Part shown: positions 26,983 to 36,803 of the stretch, piece by piece
Layout of the letters: each line of letters begins with the position of its first letter
How positions within the stretch are numbered: the stretch's first letter is position 1
Source: Marinobacter salinus
GTDB taxonomy: Bacteria > Pseudomonadota > Gammaproteobacteria > Pseudomonadales > Oleiphilaceae
Direction: 5' to 3'
Assembly: GCF_001854125.1 (NCBI RefSeq)
Contig: NZ_CP017715.1
Coordinates: 1,674,001-1,738,000, forward strand
Length of the DNA stretch: 64,000 nucleotides
Made by a program: the position numbers and the translations under genes
The notes under the pieces: model-generated
The model's input: the letters and a program-made list of their open reading frames with translations, nothing else
Told to the model about the DNA's origin: nothing
Database searches by the model: none

Positions 26983-27292
26983 TGAAACGACCCTCCCTGC
27001 CTCCTTGTCAGCCTACGGTATTTCTTTTGCGCTCGGAGTTGCGCTTGGCCTGGCTTTTCTCGGTGGTCTATGGCTTACGGTTCGCCGTTTAGGCGAGGCC
27101 CGTCATCCCGGTCTCTTGATGATGAGCAGCCTGTTTCTGCGCCTTGGCATCACTCTGGCGGGCTTTTATGTTGTTGCCCAATATGGTGACTGGCAGCACC
27201 TGCTGGCGGCCGTTGCCGGCTTTACGCTACCCAGGCTGCTGATCGCACACCGTATTCGGCCGCCCGGGATCGGCGGGGAGCCACGCCCATGA
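26975..27292 (+). CDS. atpR: N-ATPase operon protein AtpR
   Basis: A 105-aa hydrophobic protein with three predicted membrane helices (ISFALGVALGLAFLGGLWLTV, LMMSSLFLRLGITLAGFYVVA and LLAAVAGFTLPRLLIA). Position between atpQ and atpB and this layout identify AtpR, found only in N-ATPase operons. In the family it has been proposed to interact with the c subunit through its Arg residues in the membrane. The start is a GTG at 26975 after CAGGAGAG; the stop overlaps atpB. Confidence 0.88.
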   Translation: MTDETTLPASLSAYGISFALGVALGLAFLGGLWLTVRRLGEARHPGLLMMSSLFLRLGITLAGFYVVAQYGDWQHLLAAVAGFTLPRLLIAHRIRPPGIGGEPRP

Positions 27293-28002
27293 CCATCTCG
27301 CCTGATAGCGTCGTCTATTTCCAGTGGGGTATTTTTTCCCTGAATGCCACGCTCGTTTTTACTTGGGTGGTTATGGCCATACTGACACTAACCTCCTGGC
27401 TGGTTACCCGCCGCATCTCGGATAACCCTGACATCTCCCGGTGGCAGAACCTGCTGGAGGTACTGGTTACCGGTATTCGTGATCAGATCGCACAGGTAAG
27501 CCACCAGCAACCGGGCAATTACCTGCCCTTTGTTGGCACCCTGTTCCTGTTCATTGCCATGGCCAACCTTCTGAATGTGGTTCCGGGCTATCTCGCACCC
27601 ACGGGCTCACTCTCTACCACCACGGCGCTTGCTATCTGTGTGTTCATCGCGGTTCCGGTGTTCGGAATTGCCAGCAAGGGTGCCGGCAGCTACCTGGGGC
27701 GTTACCTTCAGCCCACCTGGTTTATGCTTCCGTTCAACATTATCGGCGAGATCTCGCGCACCGTGGCACTCGCGGTGCGACTATACGGAAACATCATGAG
27801 TGGCACGGTGATCGTTGGCATTCTTCTGAGCCTGACGCCCTATTTCTTCCCGGTTGTCATGCAACTTCTTGGCTTGCTCACCGGCATGATCCAGGCCTAC
27901 ATCTTTGCTGTACTCGCCATGGTTTACATTGCCTCGGCTACCTCAGTCTATGAAAAGGCTGAGGACCCGGACCAAGCGGATACACTTTCTTCTGACCAGT
28001 AA
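27289..28002 (+). CDS. atpB: N-ATPase Fo a subunit
   Basis: A 237-aa membrane stator that forms the ion half-channels. The essential Arg is in LAVRLYGNIMSG, within the conserved segment FNIIGEISRTVALAVRLYGN. C-terminal helices FPVVMQLLGLLTGMIQAYIFAVLAMVYIASA complete the ion path. Shorter than the housekeeping a subunit of gammaproteobacteria (about 270-290 aa), which agrees with the N-type. Start overlaps atpR by four bases. Confidence 0.95.
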   Translation: MTISPDSVVYFQWGIFSLNATLVFTWVVMAILTLTSWLVTRRISDNPDISRWQNLLEVLVTGIRDQIAQVSHQQPGNYLPFVGTLFLFIAMANLLNVVPGYLAPTGSLSTTTALAICVFIAVPVFGIASKGAGSYLGRYLQPTWFMLPFNIIGEISRTVALAVRLYGNIMSGTVIVGILLSLTPYFFPVVMQLLGLLTGMIQAYIFAVLAMVYIASATSVYEKAEDPDQADTLSSDQ

Positions 28003-28014
28003 AGGAGCCACCCT

Positions 28015-28293
28015 ATGGACAGCGTTTCAATCATTGGCATGATTTCCGTCATCACAGCAGGCCTGACCATTGCCATCGGTTCAATAGGGCCGGCCCTGGC
28101 TGAGGGGCGCGCCGTTGCCCAGGCACTGAGCGCCATCGCCCAGCAACCGGATGAGTCCGCCACCATCACCCGTACCCTGTTTGTGGGTCTGGCAATGATC
28201 GAATCCACGGCCATTTACTGCTTCGTGGTCACCATGATTCTGATATTTGCCAACCCTTTCTGGGACCATGCCATCGCTGCTGCCGGAGGCTGA
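28015..28293 (+). CDS. atpE: N-ATPase Fo c subunit (rotor ring)
   Basis: A 92-aa two-helix hairpin that forms the rotor. Helix 1 is IITAGLTIAIGSIGPALAEG-like with E30 where classical Na+ rings have Gln32. The polar loop is QQPDESATI. Helix 2 carries E63-S64-T65 and Y68 (MIESTAIYCF), the full sodium-type ESTxxY set. Having two membrane glutamates is a known feature of N-ATPase c subunits. One studied N-ATPase ring was reported as proton specific, so the coupling ion cannot be read off the sequence. AAAGGAG precedes the start. Confidence 0.95.
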   Translation: MDSVSIIGMISVITAGLTIAIGSIGPALAEGRAVAQALSAIAQQPDESATITRTLFVGLAMIESTAIYCFVVTMILIFANPFWDHAIAAAGG

Positions 28294-28296
28294 CCC

Positions 28297-29064
28297 ATGG
28301 ATATAGACTGGATCACCGTATCCGCCCAGGCTATCAACTTCCTTATCCTGGTCTGGCTACTGAAACGCTTTCTTTACCAGCCGGTTATCAAGGCAATGGA
28401 CAAGCGTGAGCACAAAATACGTAGCAGGATGGAAGATGCCGACGCCCGTGAAGAAACTGCCCGGGAGGAGGCGCAAAAGTATCAGGCGCAAGCCGACGCA
28501 TTGAAGCAACAGCAGGACGACATTCTGGAGAAGACCCGGGAGGAAGCCAGGCAGGAGCGCAGTCATATGCTTGATGTCGCGCGGGAAGAAACCGCCCGGG
28601 TCCGGGCCAGCTGGATGCGGGAAGTCAACGAGGAGAAGGCGGAGTTTATCGGCAGCCTGAGACGCCAAACCCTGGAGGCCATTGAGTCCATTGCCGGAAA
28701 AGCACTTCAGGATCTGGCAGATTCGGATCTGGAAGCCCGCATGGTCCATACCTTTATTCAAAAACTGCCGACTCTCGATCAGGAAGCCCGGGAATCCTTG
28801 AGGAACACTTCGGAACCGGCCTGTATTTCCAGCCATTCTGAACTTGATCCGGCTCTGCAGAAGCAGTTAACAGGAGCTGTGCACGACCAGATAGGCGGCG
28901 AAATTGCAGTTACCTACACCACAAACCCCGAACTCGGGTGCGGCATCGAACTGGTGTGCAATGGAGAGCGAGTCAGCTGGAACCTGTCGGACTACCTTGA
29001 GGAGCTGACGACCCGCATGGAAAAAGCGTTCAAACCTGTCATCACCGAACAGCAAGAGGCCTGA
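28297..29064 (+). CDS. atpF: N-ATPase Fo b subunit with extended C-terminus (b/delta role)
   Basis: A 255-aa peripheral stalk subunit. One N-terminal membrane helix ([24 protein letters not shown]) leads into a long charged coiled coil (about 35-150), then an extra globular-like C-terminal part ([39 protein letters not shown]) resembling the delta C-terminal region. No separate atpH gene exists in the operon, so this long b subunit probably covers the delta function, as in other N-ATPases. Confidence 0.92.
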   Translation: MDIDWITVSAQAINFLILVWLLKRFLYQPVIKAMDKREHKIRSRMEDADAREETAREEAQKYQAQADALKQQQDDILEKTREEARQERSHMLDVAREETARVRASWMREVNEEKAEFIGSLRRQTLEAIESIAGKALQDLADSDLEARMVHTFIQKLPTLDQEARESLRNTSEPACISSHSELDPALQKQLTGAVHDQIGGEIAVTYTTNPELGCGIELVCNGERVSWNLSDYLEELTTRMEKAFKPVITEQQEA

Positions 29065-29068
29065 TGCC

Positions 29069-30592
29069 GTGTTGCAGCAACTCCTTGACGACACCATGGC
29101 CACACTCCACAAGGTGGTTGAGGACACCGAGCCGACACTACGCAGCCACGAAACGGGCACGGTTATACAGGTTGGCGGGGGCATTGCCAGGGTTCGGGGG
29201 CTGGCAAGCGTCACCTCCGAGGAGCTTGTGCAGTTTCCCGATGGCGTACTCGGAGTGGCCATCAATCTGGAACCGGACGAAGTGGGCATCATGCTCCTGG
29301 GCGATAGCGAGAAACTGGGCGCAGGTATTCGTGTCACGGCTACCGGCCGAGAGGCAGATACGCCCGTGGGCGAGGGCCTTCTCGGGCGGGTGATTGATGC
29401 TACCGGCAAGGTCCTGGACGGGGGCAAACCGCTGGAGTTTCATGAACGTCGGCCAATTGAGCGCCCTGCTCCGGAAATCATCGAGCGCTCCCCGGTAACA
29501 GTCCCCATGGAAACTGGTATTAAAGCGATTGATGCTCTGATCCCGATCGGTCGTGGGCAAAGGGAGCTGATTCTCGGTGACCGACAGACGGGCAAGACAT
29601 CCGTGGCCATCGACACCATCATCAATCAGCGGAACAAAGGTGTTAAGTGCATCTATTGCGCAGTAGGTCAGCGGGCCACCGCTGTTGCCAAAGCGGTCGA
29701 AACCTTACGTAAACACGATGCCCTGGACCACACAGTCGTGGTTGTCGCCCCCGATGACGACCCTCCCGGCCTGCGTTACATCACACCCTACGCAGCCACC
29801 ACCATGGCCGAGTATTTCATGGAGAAAGGCTATGACGCGCTGATTGTCTACGATGACCTGACCCGCCATGCCCGGGCCTATCGTGAGCTGTCGCTGCTCC
29901 TGCGCCGTCCCCCGGGACGGGAAGCCTATCCGGGCGACATTTTCTATATTCATTCCCGCCTGTTGGAGCGCAGCACCCATCTGCGAAAGGAATTTGGTGG
30001 CGGCTCCCTGACGGCTCTTCCAGTGATTGAAACCCAGGCACAGGATATTTCGGCTTACATCCCGACCAACCTGATCTCCATAACCGATGGCCAGATCTAT
30101 CTGTCTCCGGTCCTTTTCCAGAAAGGGCTTCTGCCGGCAATCCATGTCGGTAAATCGGTTTCAAGGGTTGGCGGTAAAACCCAGCACCCCGCCCTCCGCA
30201 GTGTCGCCAGCGACCTCCGCCTGTCCTATTCCCAGTTCGAGGAACTGGAAACCTTTGCCCGCTTCTCTACCCGCCTAGACAAGGAAACTCGCGCCACCAT
30301 CGAGCGGGGCCGAAGAGTGCGGGAAGTCCTGAAACAGAACGAGCGCCACCCTTTGCGCGCGAGTGAGCAGGTGGCGGTGCTGAAGGCCGTCAATGCCGGA
30401 CTGCTGGATGACGTGCCTCTGGATGCAATCGCGAACGCCGAAAAACGGATTCAGAAACACCTGCTGGAGACTCTCCCCGAACTCTGCGCAAACATGGAAA
30501 ACGGCGAAACGCTGGACGATGACCAATGGCAAAGGGTTTTGTCGGAACTTGAGGTCGCGCTGGCCGGCATCGTTCAGGCAAGCGGGAGCTAA
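29069..30592 (+). CDS. atpA: N-ATPase F1 alpha subunit
   Basis: A 507-aa non-catalytic nucleotide-binding subunit. The beta-barrel domain ([19 protein letters not shown]) and P-loop GDRQTGKT (170-177) are clear, with [14 protein letters not shown] and [12 protein letters not shown] further on. The start is a GTG at 29069; an in-frame ATG at 29096 is an alternative giving 498 aa. It forms the hexamer with AtpD. The order beta first and alpha near the end marks the N-type operon. Confidence 0.95.
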   Translation: MLQQLLDDTMATLHKVVEDTEPTLRSHETGTVIQVGGGIARVRGLASVTSEELVQFPDGVLGVAINLEPDEVGIMLLGDSEKLGAGIRVTATGREADTPVGEGLLGRVIDATGKVLDGGKPLEFHERRPIERPAPEIIERSPVTVPMETGIKAIDALIPIGRGQRELILGDRQTGKTSVAIDTIINQRNKGVKCIYCAVGQRATAVAKAVETLRKHDALDHTVVVVAPDDDPPGLRYITPYAATTMAEYFMEKGYDALIVYDDLTRHARAYRELSLLLRRPPGREAYPGDIFYIHSRLLERSTHLRKEFGGGSLTALPVIETQAQDISAYIPTNLISITDGQIYLSPVLFQKGLLPAIHVGKSVSRVGGKTQHPALRSVASDLRLSYSQFEELETFARFSTRLDKETRATIERGRRVREVLKQNERHPLRASEQVAVLKAVNAGLLDDVPLDAIANAEKRIQKHLLETLPELCANMENGETLDDDQWQRVLSELEVALAGIVQASGS

Positions 30593-30595
30593 CCC

Positions 30596-31495
30596 ATGGA
30601 ATCACTGGAACAACTTCACAAGCAACTGGACAGTCTGGATCAGCTACGCAGCATTGTGAAAACCATGAAGGCGCTCTCGGCCGCAAACATCCATCAGTTT
30701 GAGCAGGCGGTTGAAGCCCTCGGTGGTTATTACCGAACAGTGGAACTTGGGCTTCATGTCGTGCTGAAGGACATGAAACCCTCTGGCTTTGAACATGGTC
30801 CGGCTTCCCGCCCCCGCCGTCTGGGCGCCGTCGTGTTCGGGTCAGACCATGGACTATGTGGCCGCTTTAATGAGGAAATCGCCGAGCACGCCATCATGCG
30901 CATGGATTCCACTGCCGCGGAGAAAGAAGACCGCCGCCTTCTTGCGGTCGGCGCCCGTGTGGCGGGCAGCCTCGAGAACGCCGGTCTGCACGTCGAAGAA
31001 GACTTCCTGACGCCGGGATCAGCAGTACAGATCACTGCTACCGTTCAGCAAATCCTTCTGAAAATCGATCAGTGGCAGGAAGAAGCCGGCGCACACTATA
31101 TCTTTCTCTTCTACAACCGCCATTCCCGCCAACGCAGCTACCAACCCACCGGGGTGCAGTTACTGCCCATGAATCTGAGGCGTTTTCATCGCCTTGAAGA
31201 AGAACCCTGGCCTTCCCGCAGCCTGCCGACATTCACCATGGAGCGGCAGGCTTTGTTTCATCGCCTGCTGGATCAGTACCTGTTTGTTTCAGTATTCCGC
31301 GCCTGCGCCGAGTCACAGGCCAGTGAACATGCGAGCAGACTGTCAGCGATGCAGTCAGCCGAGCGCAATCTGGATGAACGTATCGGCGACGTTACCATGA
31401 GTTACCGCAGAGCCAGGCAAACGGTGATAACCTCTGAGCTCCTTGATCTCGTGTCCGGATTTGAAGCGCTGGAGCCAAAGAATCCCAAATCCTGA
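30596..31495 (+). CDS. atpG: N-ATPase F1 gamma subunit
   Basis: A 299-aa central shaft. The N-terminal helix (ESLEQLHKQLDSLDQLRSIVKTMKALSAANI) and the C-terminal helix (HASRLSAMQSAERNLDERIGDVTMSYRRARQTVITSELLDLVSGFEAL) form the rotor coiled coil; the middle Rossmann-like part contains VVFGSDHGLCGRFNEEI. Divergent from housekeeping gamma, as in other N-ATPases. Last gene of the operon; no clear hairpin terminator follows it. Confidence 0.93.
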   Translation: MESLEQLHKQLDSLDQLRSIVKTMKALSAANIHQFEQAVEALGGYYRTVELGLHVVLKDMKPSGFEHGPASRPRRLGAVVFGSDHGLCGRFNEEIAEHAIMRMDSTAAEKEDRRLLAVGARVAGSLENAGLHVEEDFLTPGSAVQITATVQQILLKIDQWQEEAGAHYIFLFYNRHSRQRSYQPTGVQLLPMNLRRFHRLEEEPWPSRSLPTFTMERQALFHRLLDQYLFVSVFRACAESQASEHASRLSAMQSAERNLDERIGDVTMSYRRARQTVITSELLDLVSGFEALEPKNPKS

Positions 31496-31710
31496 TATTT
31501 TAAACACCGTAAAATGCTATTTTATGTATCGCTTTTTTCGGACGCCGCAATCATCTGTTACGTATAACAATTGAATTCTTTTCTGAAAACATACTTAATA
31601 GAGCCACAATAAAGTAAGTAACCACCGATTTTGCGTATCAATAATGCTCCTCCGCTATCTGTTGAGCAGACGACAAGACGGGCATTGCTCACACGCTTCA
31701 GGGACATCGT

Positions 31711-33567
31711 ATGAGACTTCCAGACTTCTTTGGCAACATGACCATCCGAACGAAACTCTCGGCCGGATTCGCCCTTCTCCTGCTGCTCACAGTTATTGTT
31801 GGAGTGGTTGGAAATCGCGCGTTGGAAACATACAGCCAGCGATCAAATATCGTAGCCTTGCTCGGACAAGTGAACACAGGGCTGACCGAGGCTCGGGTCG
31901 AGGAAAAGAACTTTCTGTTAACCGGTGAAGCCGAATACGTCCAAAAGTCCCAGGCTCAGGGCGATAAAGTGCTTGGGCTCACCAGCAACATCGAACCCCT
32001 GCTAACAGATCCGCAAGATATTGAGACTCTCGGCAACATCCAGTCCGATATCAGTCAGTATCAGTCGTTGATGGGCAAGGTGGAAGTAAACATAGGTCAG
32101 AAGGAAGAAGCACTGGGCCGACTGGAAACCAAGGCCAGAATCTTCGGCTCATCGCTCAAGGCGCACAGCTCGCTGTTTTTTGCATCGGCCATTTTTGAAG
32201 ATATGCGCCGCTCCGAACGCAAGTTCCTGATCCAGCATGACGATGCCAGTGTTGAGGCGTACCTCGGCGACGCAAAACGGGTACAGGGGCCACTGAAATC
32301 GGCAGCCATCAGCGCCGAAGAGAAAGCAAAAATCACCAAGGCACTCGATGCTTACGTGGACGAATTCAAGACCGTGGCCACCCTTACCCAGTCCGGCAGC
32401 CAGCTTTCCCAAGACATGGTAGCGACGGCCAGGAGTGTCATCGAATCGGCAAACGGTCTGCGTGCTCAACAAGCCGAGATGATGGAGTCGGATCGCCAGC
32501 AAGCGACAGTTCTGATTTTTGGCGCTACCGGCATAGCAGTGCTGCTTGGCATCTTGATGGCCTTCCTGATTACCCGCGCAATTACCGCACCCATCAACCA
32601 GGCTGTCGCCATCGCATCTGAGGTTGCGTCCGGCAATCTGTCGGTAAAGATCGACAACCAACGAACCGATGAAATTGGGCGCCTGATGGCAGCTCTGGCA
32701 ACCATGGTGACCGGTCTGCGAGAGCTGGTCAGGAGCATCGAATCCGGTGCCACCAATATCGCCGCTTCCGCGGAAGAGCTTTCTACCGTTTCAAATCAGA
32801 CCAGCGATGGTATCAACCTCCAGAAACAGGAAACCGATCAGGTCGCCACGGCGATGAACGAGATGACCGCGACCGTCGCTGACATTGCACGAAATGCCGA
32901 ACAGGCCTTTGGCATTGCCTCGGATGCCGCCAATCAGGCCATCGAAGGCGAACAGGAAGTCACAGAGACCGTCAATCAGGTAAACAACCTGACCCGTGAA
33001 GTGAACCAGAGCATGGAAACTATCCAGGGCTTGCAGAAGGAAACCGCCAATATCGGTACCGTTCTGGATGTCATCAAATCCGTGGCCGAACAAACCAACC
33101 TGCTAGCTCTAAACGCGGCAATTGAGGCTGCCCGGGCCGGCGAGCAAGGTCGGGGGTTCGCAGTCGTTGCCGATGAGGTTCGCTCCCTGGCGCAACGGAC
33201 CCAGGCCTCGGCACAGGAAATAGAGACGCTCGTGACCTCGCTGCAAACCAGTGCTGGAAACTCCGTTTCAGCAATGGAGTCCAGCGCGTCGCTGGCTTCC
33301 GACACCCTGAAACGAGCAACCGCGACGGGCAGCACCATTGAACGGATCACCCGGGCTGTAGACGAAATCAAGCAATACAATAATCAGATCGCTACCGCGT
33401 CGGAACAGCAAACGTCTGTAGCCGAGGAGATTAATGTGAACGTCACCCGCATTCGAGACGTCACTGACCAGTCGGCCGCCTCCTCAAATCAAACCGCCAG
33501 TTCCAGCTCTGAGCTGGCCAGGCTCGGCAGCGAACTGCAGACTCTGGTCTCCCGGTTCAGGCTCTGA
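31711..33567 (+). CDS. Methyl-accepting chemotaxis protein with HBM-like sensor
   Basis: A 618-aa chemoreceptor. TM1 ([15 protein letters not shown], about 20-34) and TM2 ([21 protein letters not shown], about 266-286) enclose a helical periplasmic sensor of about 230 residues with paired motifs [14 protein letters not shown] and [21 protein letters not shown], which is the pattern of helical bimodular (HBM) domains. A HAMP domain follows, then the signalling tip [38 protein letters not shown] receptors are known for organic acids such as TCA intermediates; the ligand here is not shown. The 215 bp before it carry no visible gene. Confidence 0.93.
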   Translation: MRLPDFFGNMTIRTKLSAGFALLLLLTVIVGVVGNRALETYSQRSNIVALLGQVNTGLTEARVEEKNFLLTGEAEYVQKSQAQGDKVLGLTSNIEPLLTDPQDIETLGNIQSDISQYQSLMGKVEVNIGQKEEALGRLETKARIFGSSLKAHSSLFFASAIFEDMRRSERKFLIQHDDASVEAYLGDAKRVQGPLKSAAISAEEKAKITKALDAYVDEFKTVATLTQSGSQLSQDMVATARSVIESANGLRAQQAEMMESDRQQATVLIFGATGIAVLLGILMAFLITRAITAPINQAVAIASEVASGNLSVKIDNQRTDEIGRLMAALATMVTGLRELVRSIESGATNIAASAEELSTVSNQTSDGINLQKQETDQVATAMNEMTATVADIARNAEQAFGIASDAANQAIEGEQEVTETVNQVNNLTREVNQSMETIQGLQKETANIGTVLDVIKSVAEQTNLLALNAAIEAARAGEQGRGFAVVADEVRSLAQRTQASAQEIETLVTSLQTSAGNSVSAMESSASLASDTLKRATATGSTIERITRAVDEIKQYNNQIATASEQQTSVAEEINVNVTRIRDVTDQSAASSNQTASSSSELARLGSELQTLVSRFRL

Positions 33568-33641
33568 TAACAGCCAGTCATCATCAAAATCCTGGAGCTG
33601 CGGACGACGGGGACGGGTCTCTCCGTCTGCCGCAGCCCTAA

Positions 33642-34148
33642 CTACTCCCGACTCCAGTACACCCGGACCAGATTGGACTCCTTTGTGTACTGGATATCGA
33701 GATCGCCATCATAGGCCCGCTCAACCGCCTCACCGGTGCCTCGTGGCAGATGAAGATCGGTAAACTTCACGATCAATTCGCCATCGGGCCCGTCCTCAAC
33801 CCCCATCAGGCGCTTCAGCGGGTGATTGGCCTTTTCCTCTTCTACCTTGTTCCTGATCAGCTTGAGAAGCTCGTCCCTATGCTTACCAAGAAAACCGCCG
33901 CTCAATGTAAGAATGCCCGCTGGCATGTCATCCCGGATTCGCTCACAAGCCGGGCACATCATTTCATGGGCCCCCTCCGCCGACTCCGGTGACCACTGCC
34001 ATCGGCCCTTGCTGAACACTGCACTGCATCCGGGACAGACAGTTGGCTCCGGAGGCTTGCTTCGCGCCATGTAAGGATCGTGAATCTCTTCCTTAATCAA
34101 GCGGTCCCGCCGACCGCGTCCTGCCACATCTCCATCTTTACCACTCAT
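33642..34148 (-). CDS. BCAM0308-like zinc-finger protein
   Basis: A 168-aa soluble protein. Two Cys pairs, CPGC and MMCPAC, suggest a zinc ribbon in the N-terminal half (near 40 and 72). The C-terminal half (GGFLGKHRDELLKLIRNKVEEEKANHPLKRLMG; VYWSRE end) fits the BCAM0308 family of unknown function. ATG 34148 follows GGAGCGGAG and is preferred to the upstream frame extension. It lies 57 bp before a small stress-type gene in the same direction. Confidence 0.78.
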   Translation of the reverse strand: MSGKDGDVAGRGRRDRLIKEEIHDPYMARSKPPEPTVCPGCSAVFSKGRWQWSPESAEGAHEMMCPACERIRDDMPAGILTLSGGFLGKHRDELLKLIRNKVEEEKANHPLKRLMGVEDGPDGELIVKFTDLHLPRGTGEAVERAYDGDLDIQYTKESNLVRVYWSRE

Positions 34149-34214
34149 GACTCCGCTCCTTCCCAAAGATTACCCGAGTACCACCGGATGGCGATGCTCT
34201 CGATGTCAGATGAG

Positions 34215-34406
34215 TTAATGAAGCTTGTGGCGCCCGAATATCTCCAGAATTTCCCTTTCCGTTTCCGCAGGGACGCTCACCTTCACGACCTTCGCTTCCT
34301 CATCGATGAAGATGTTGTCTCTGGGAATGCCTGTGGCTATTAAATCATCCCACGCATTCTTGGCCTGGTCGTGATTATCATAGGCACCATTGATCGTTTT
34401 ATTCAT
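34215..34406 (-). CDS. Small hypothetical protein, 63 aa
   Basis: Begins MNKTINGAYDNHDQAKNAWDDLIATGIPRDNIFIDEE. The pattern of a variable 'toggle, then helix, G(I/V)P, D-I' segment resembles the start of YflT/GsiB-type stress domains (heat-induced or general stress protein 17M), but here it is reduced to one short unit. AAGGAG precedes ATG 34406. I give no function; a stress or envelope role is a guess based on resemblance only. Confidence 0.65.
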   Translation of the reverse strand: MNKTINGAYDNHDQAKNAWDDLIATGIPRDNIFIDEEAKVVKVSVPAETEREILEIFGRHKLH

Positions 34407-34617
34407 GGTTTCCGCTCCTTGAAAAGTATTCTCTACATTTTCAAGAATAAGCAGAAGCACCGAGACTGTGCAATTTTAACCGCCCAGAGATTGATCTGGA
34501 GCAAACATCAGATCGCGCTGCGGGGCTTCAGAGAAGGGATGCTGAGGCAATAAGAGCTATACATAGCAAAACGCCCCAGCCTGTGAGGTACACAAACTGA
34601 GGCGTCAAACTTTGATA

Positions 34618-34694
34618 TGGCGCGGCTGGGAGGATTCGAACCTCCGACCGCCTGGTTCGTAGCCAGGTACTCTATCCAGCTGAGCTACAGCCGC
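34618..34694 (-). tRNA. tRNA-Arg (anticodon ACG), copy 1
   Basis: A 77-nt gene with encoded CCA. Acceptor GCGGCTG/CAGCCGC, anticodon stem-loop CTGGCTACGAACCAG and T arm GGAGGTTCGAATCCTCC are all paired. The ACG anticodon (read as inosine) decodes CGU/CGC/CGA. Confidence 0.97.
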
Positions 34695-34722
34695 TTAAAA
34701 CTGGTGCAAGGTATTGAGGAAG

Positions 34723-34799
34723 TGGCGCGGCTGGGAGGATTCGAACCTCCGACCGCCTGGTTCGTAGCCAGGTACTCTATCCAGCTGAGCTACAGCCGC
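34723..34799 (-). tRNA. tRNA-Arg (anticodon ACG), copy 2
   Basis: Identical in sequence to the neighbouring tRNA-Arg gene, separated by 28 bp. All arms pair and CCA is encoded. A tandem duplicate transcribed with it and the tRNA-Ser gene. Confidence 0.97.
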
Positions 34800-34860
34800 G
34801 CATTCATCACTTGCTTTGGTTGAGTGCTACGTCAACCTGCCTCGTTTTCTTCGAAAAGAA

Positions 34861-34952
<92 letters not shown>

Positions 34953-35039
34953 TTGAGAACGGGGCGTATACTACCATAATTTTTCTGTTTTCATAGGGTT
35001 GACACAAGATTTTTCGATCTCGGTTTCCCATGAAATGAA

Positions 35040-35072
35040 AAAAGCCGTTCAGGTTTCCCTTGAACGGCTTTT
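35040..35072 (-). terminator. Terminator downstream of csrA
   Basis: Arms AAAAGCCGTTCA (35040-35051) and TGAACGGCTTTT (35061-35072) form a 12-bp hairpin, followed on the minus strand by a T-rich run. Confidence 0.85.
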
Positions 35073-35078
35073 CATCTC

Positions 35079-35276
35079 TCAGCTGTTGCCAGGCTCGGGC
35101 TCTTCAGAGCCTTTTTCCGACTGAATACGCTGGTAGATTTCTTCACGGTGTACCGCCACTTCTTTCGGGGCATTAACGCCAATGCGTACCTGATTCCCCT
35201 TTACTCCGAGCACGGTGACGGTGATATCGTCACCCACCATCAGAGTTTCGCCAACACGGCGAGTCAAAATCAACAT
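35079..35276 (-). CDS. csrA: Carbon storage regulator CsrA
   Basis: A 65-aa dimeric RNA-binding regulator that blocks or stabilises target mRNAs at GGA motifs. The sequence [51 protein letters not shown] is canonical, including R44-type residues used for RNA contact, with a short acidic tail. The position between lysC and tRNA-Ser is the standard gammaproteobacterial arrangement. Confidence 0.98.
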   Translation of the reverse strand: MLILTRRVGETLMVGDDITVTVLGVKGNQVRIGVNAPKEVAVHREEIYQRIQSEKGSEEPEPGNS

Positions 35277-35449
35277 ATCCCATACTCCCTATCCAGAGCT
35301 ACCTGTTCCGACAAATGGTTTTTTCTATACTTATTCTTTTTATAGTGGGATCACTGGCTGAGCAAAAGACGCACATCCCCTTATACGGATCCGAGCTGTC
35401 ATAGGCTCAGCAAATGGTTCCCTTTTCCGAGACCTCGCAGTTCGACCTG

Positions 35450-36700
35450 TTAACTGCGCTTTACGGCCTCTTCTTCTACCGCGAGCTTGTCCAACCCAAA
35501 CGCACTATGCAGTGCGCGAACCGCCAGCTCGAGATACTTCTCATCGATCACCACGGAAATCTTGATTTCCGATGTGGAGATCATCTGAATATTGATGCCT
35601 TCATTGGAAAGCGCCTCGAACATCTGAGTCGCAACCCCGGCATGGGACCGCATACCCACGCCCACAATGCTCACCTTGGCTATCTTGCTGTCACCGCCAA
35701 CTTCCCGCGCACCCAGTTCATCTGCAACCCGTTGCAGCACTTCCTTCGCGCGCTTGAAGTCGTTGCGATGCACGGTGAACGTGAACGCAGTTCTGTTATC
35801 TTCGCCAACGTTCTGGACTATCATGTCCACTTCGATATTGGCGTCACTAACAGGCTTCAGTATACGCAAAGCGCTGCCCGGAGTATCGGGAACGCCGGAA
35901 ATAGTCAGTTTTGCTTCGTCACGGTTAAAGGCAATGCCGGAAACAACCGGTTGTTCCATGGCGTTTTCATCCTCAAGAGTAATCAGGGTGCCTTCCCCTT
36001 CCTGGAAGCTGGAAAGAACCCGTAATGGAACGTTGTATTTACCTGCAAACTCTACGGACCGAATCTGAAGAACCTTGGAACCAAGGCTCGCCATTTCGAT
36101 CATTTCTTCGAAGGTGATCTGCTTGAGACGCCGAGCACTATCAACGACTCGGGGGTCGGTGGTGTAGACGCCATCAACATCGGTATAAATCTGGCACTCG
36201 TCTGCTTTCAGCGCAGCCGCCAATGCAACCGCCGTCGTATCGGAACCACCGCGGCCAAGCGTTGTAATATTGCCGCTCTCGTCAATACCCTGGAATCCGG
36301 CGACCACCACCACACGTCCGGCATCCAGATCTTCACGCATCCGCTGCTCGTCAATCTGTTTGATACGAGCTTTGGTATGAGTACTATCGGTAACGATCCG
36401 GACTTGCGACCCGGTATAGGAACGCGCTTCACAGCCACGTTTCTGCAACGCCATAGACAACAGGGCGATCGTAACCTGCTCGCCGGTCGAGACGAGCACG
36501 TCCATCTCCCTGGGCGTGGGTTCTTCCATAATTTCATTGGCCAGCCCGATCAACCGGTTGGTTTCGCCACTCATGGCAGAAACGACCACCACGACCTCGT
36601 GACCTTCCTTCCGGAAACGGCAGACCTTCTCCGCAACCGCTTCGATACGCTCAGTCGTTCCAACCGAAGTACCACCAAATTTCTGAACCAACAGGGCCAT
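35450..36700 (-). CDS. lysC: Aspartate kinase
   Basis: A 416-aa enzyme that phosphorylates aspartate, the first step to lysine, threonine and methionine. The kinase domain starts [20 protein letters not shown] (KFGGTS motif); [16 protein letters not shown] is the substrate and nucleotide region. Two ACT domains follow ([40 protein letters not shown]), indicating feedback control by amino acids. ATG 36700 is selected because the frame upstream of it lacks a motif and crosses a terminator. Confidence 0.96.
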   Translation of the reverse strand: MALLVQKFGGTSVGTTERIEAVAEKVCRFRKEGHEVVVVVSAMSGETNRLIGLANEIMEEPTPREMDVLVSTGEQVTIALLSMALQKRGCEARSYTGSQVRIVTDSTHTKARIKQIDEQRMREDLDAGRVVVVAGFQGIDESGNITTLGRGGSDTTAVALAAALKADECQIYTDVDGVYTTDPRVVDSARRLKQITFEEMIEMASLGSKVLQIRSVEFAGKYNVPLRVLSSFQEGEGTLITLEDENAMEQPVVSGIAFNRDEAKLTISGVPDTPGSALRILKPVSDANIEVDMIVQNVGEDNRTAFTFTVHRNDFKRAKEVLQRVADELGAREVGGDSKIAKVSIVGVGMRSHAGVATQMFEALSNEGINIQMISTSEIKISVVIDEKYLELAVRALHSAFGLDKLAVEEEAVKRS

Positions 36701-36759
36701 TTTTTCCCAAACTCCGAAACGGGACTCACGGTGGAGGAGTTCTCCACCAGTCAAAAGAA

Positions 36760-36789
36760 AGCGGGCTGGATTATAAACTCCAGCCCGCT
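36760..36789 (-). terminator. Terminator between alaS and lysC
   Basis: Arms AGCGGGCTGGA (36760-36770) and TCCAGCCCGCT (36779-36789) form an 11-bp stem, and the minus strand continues TTCTTTTG. It sits 15 bp after the alaS stop. Confidence 0.82.
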
Positions 36790-36803
36790 CCCAAAAAAGT
36801 TGC

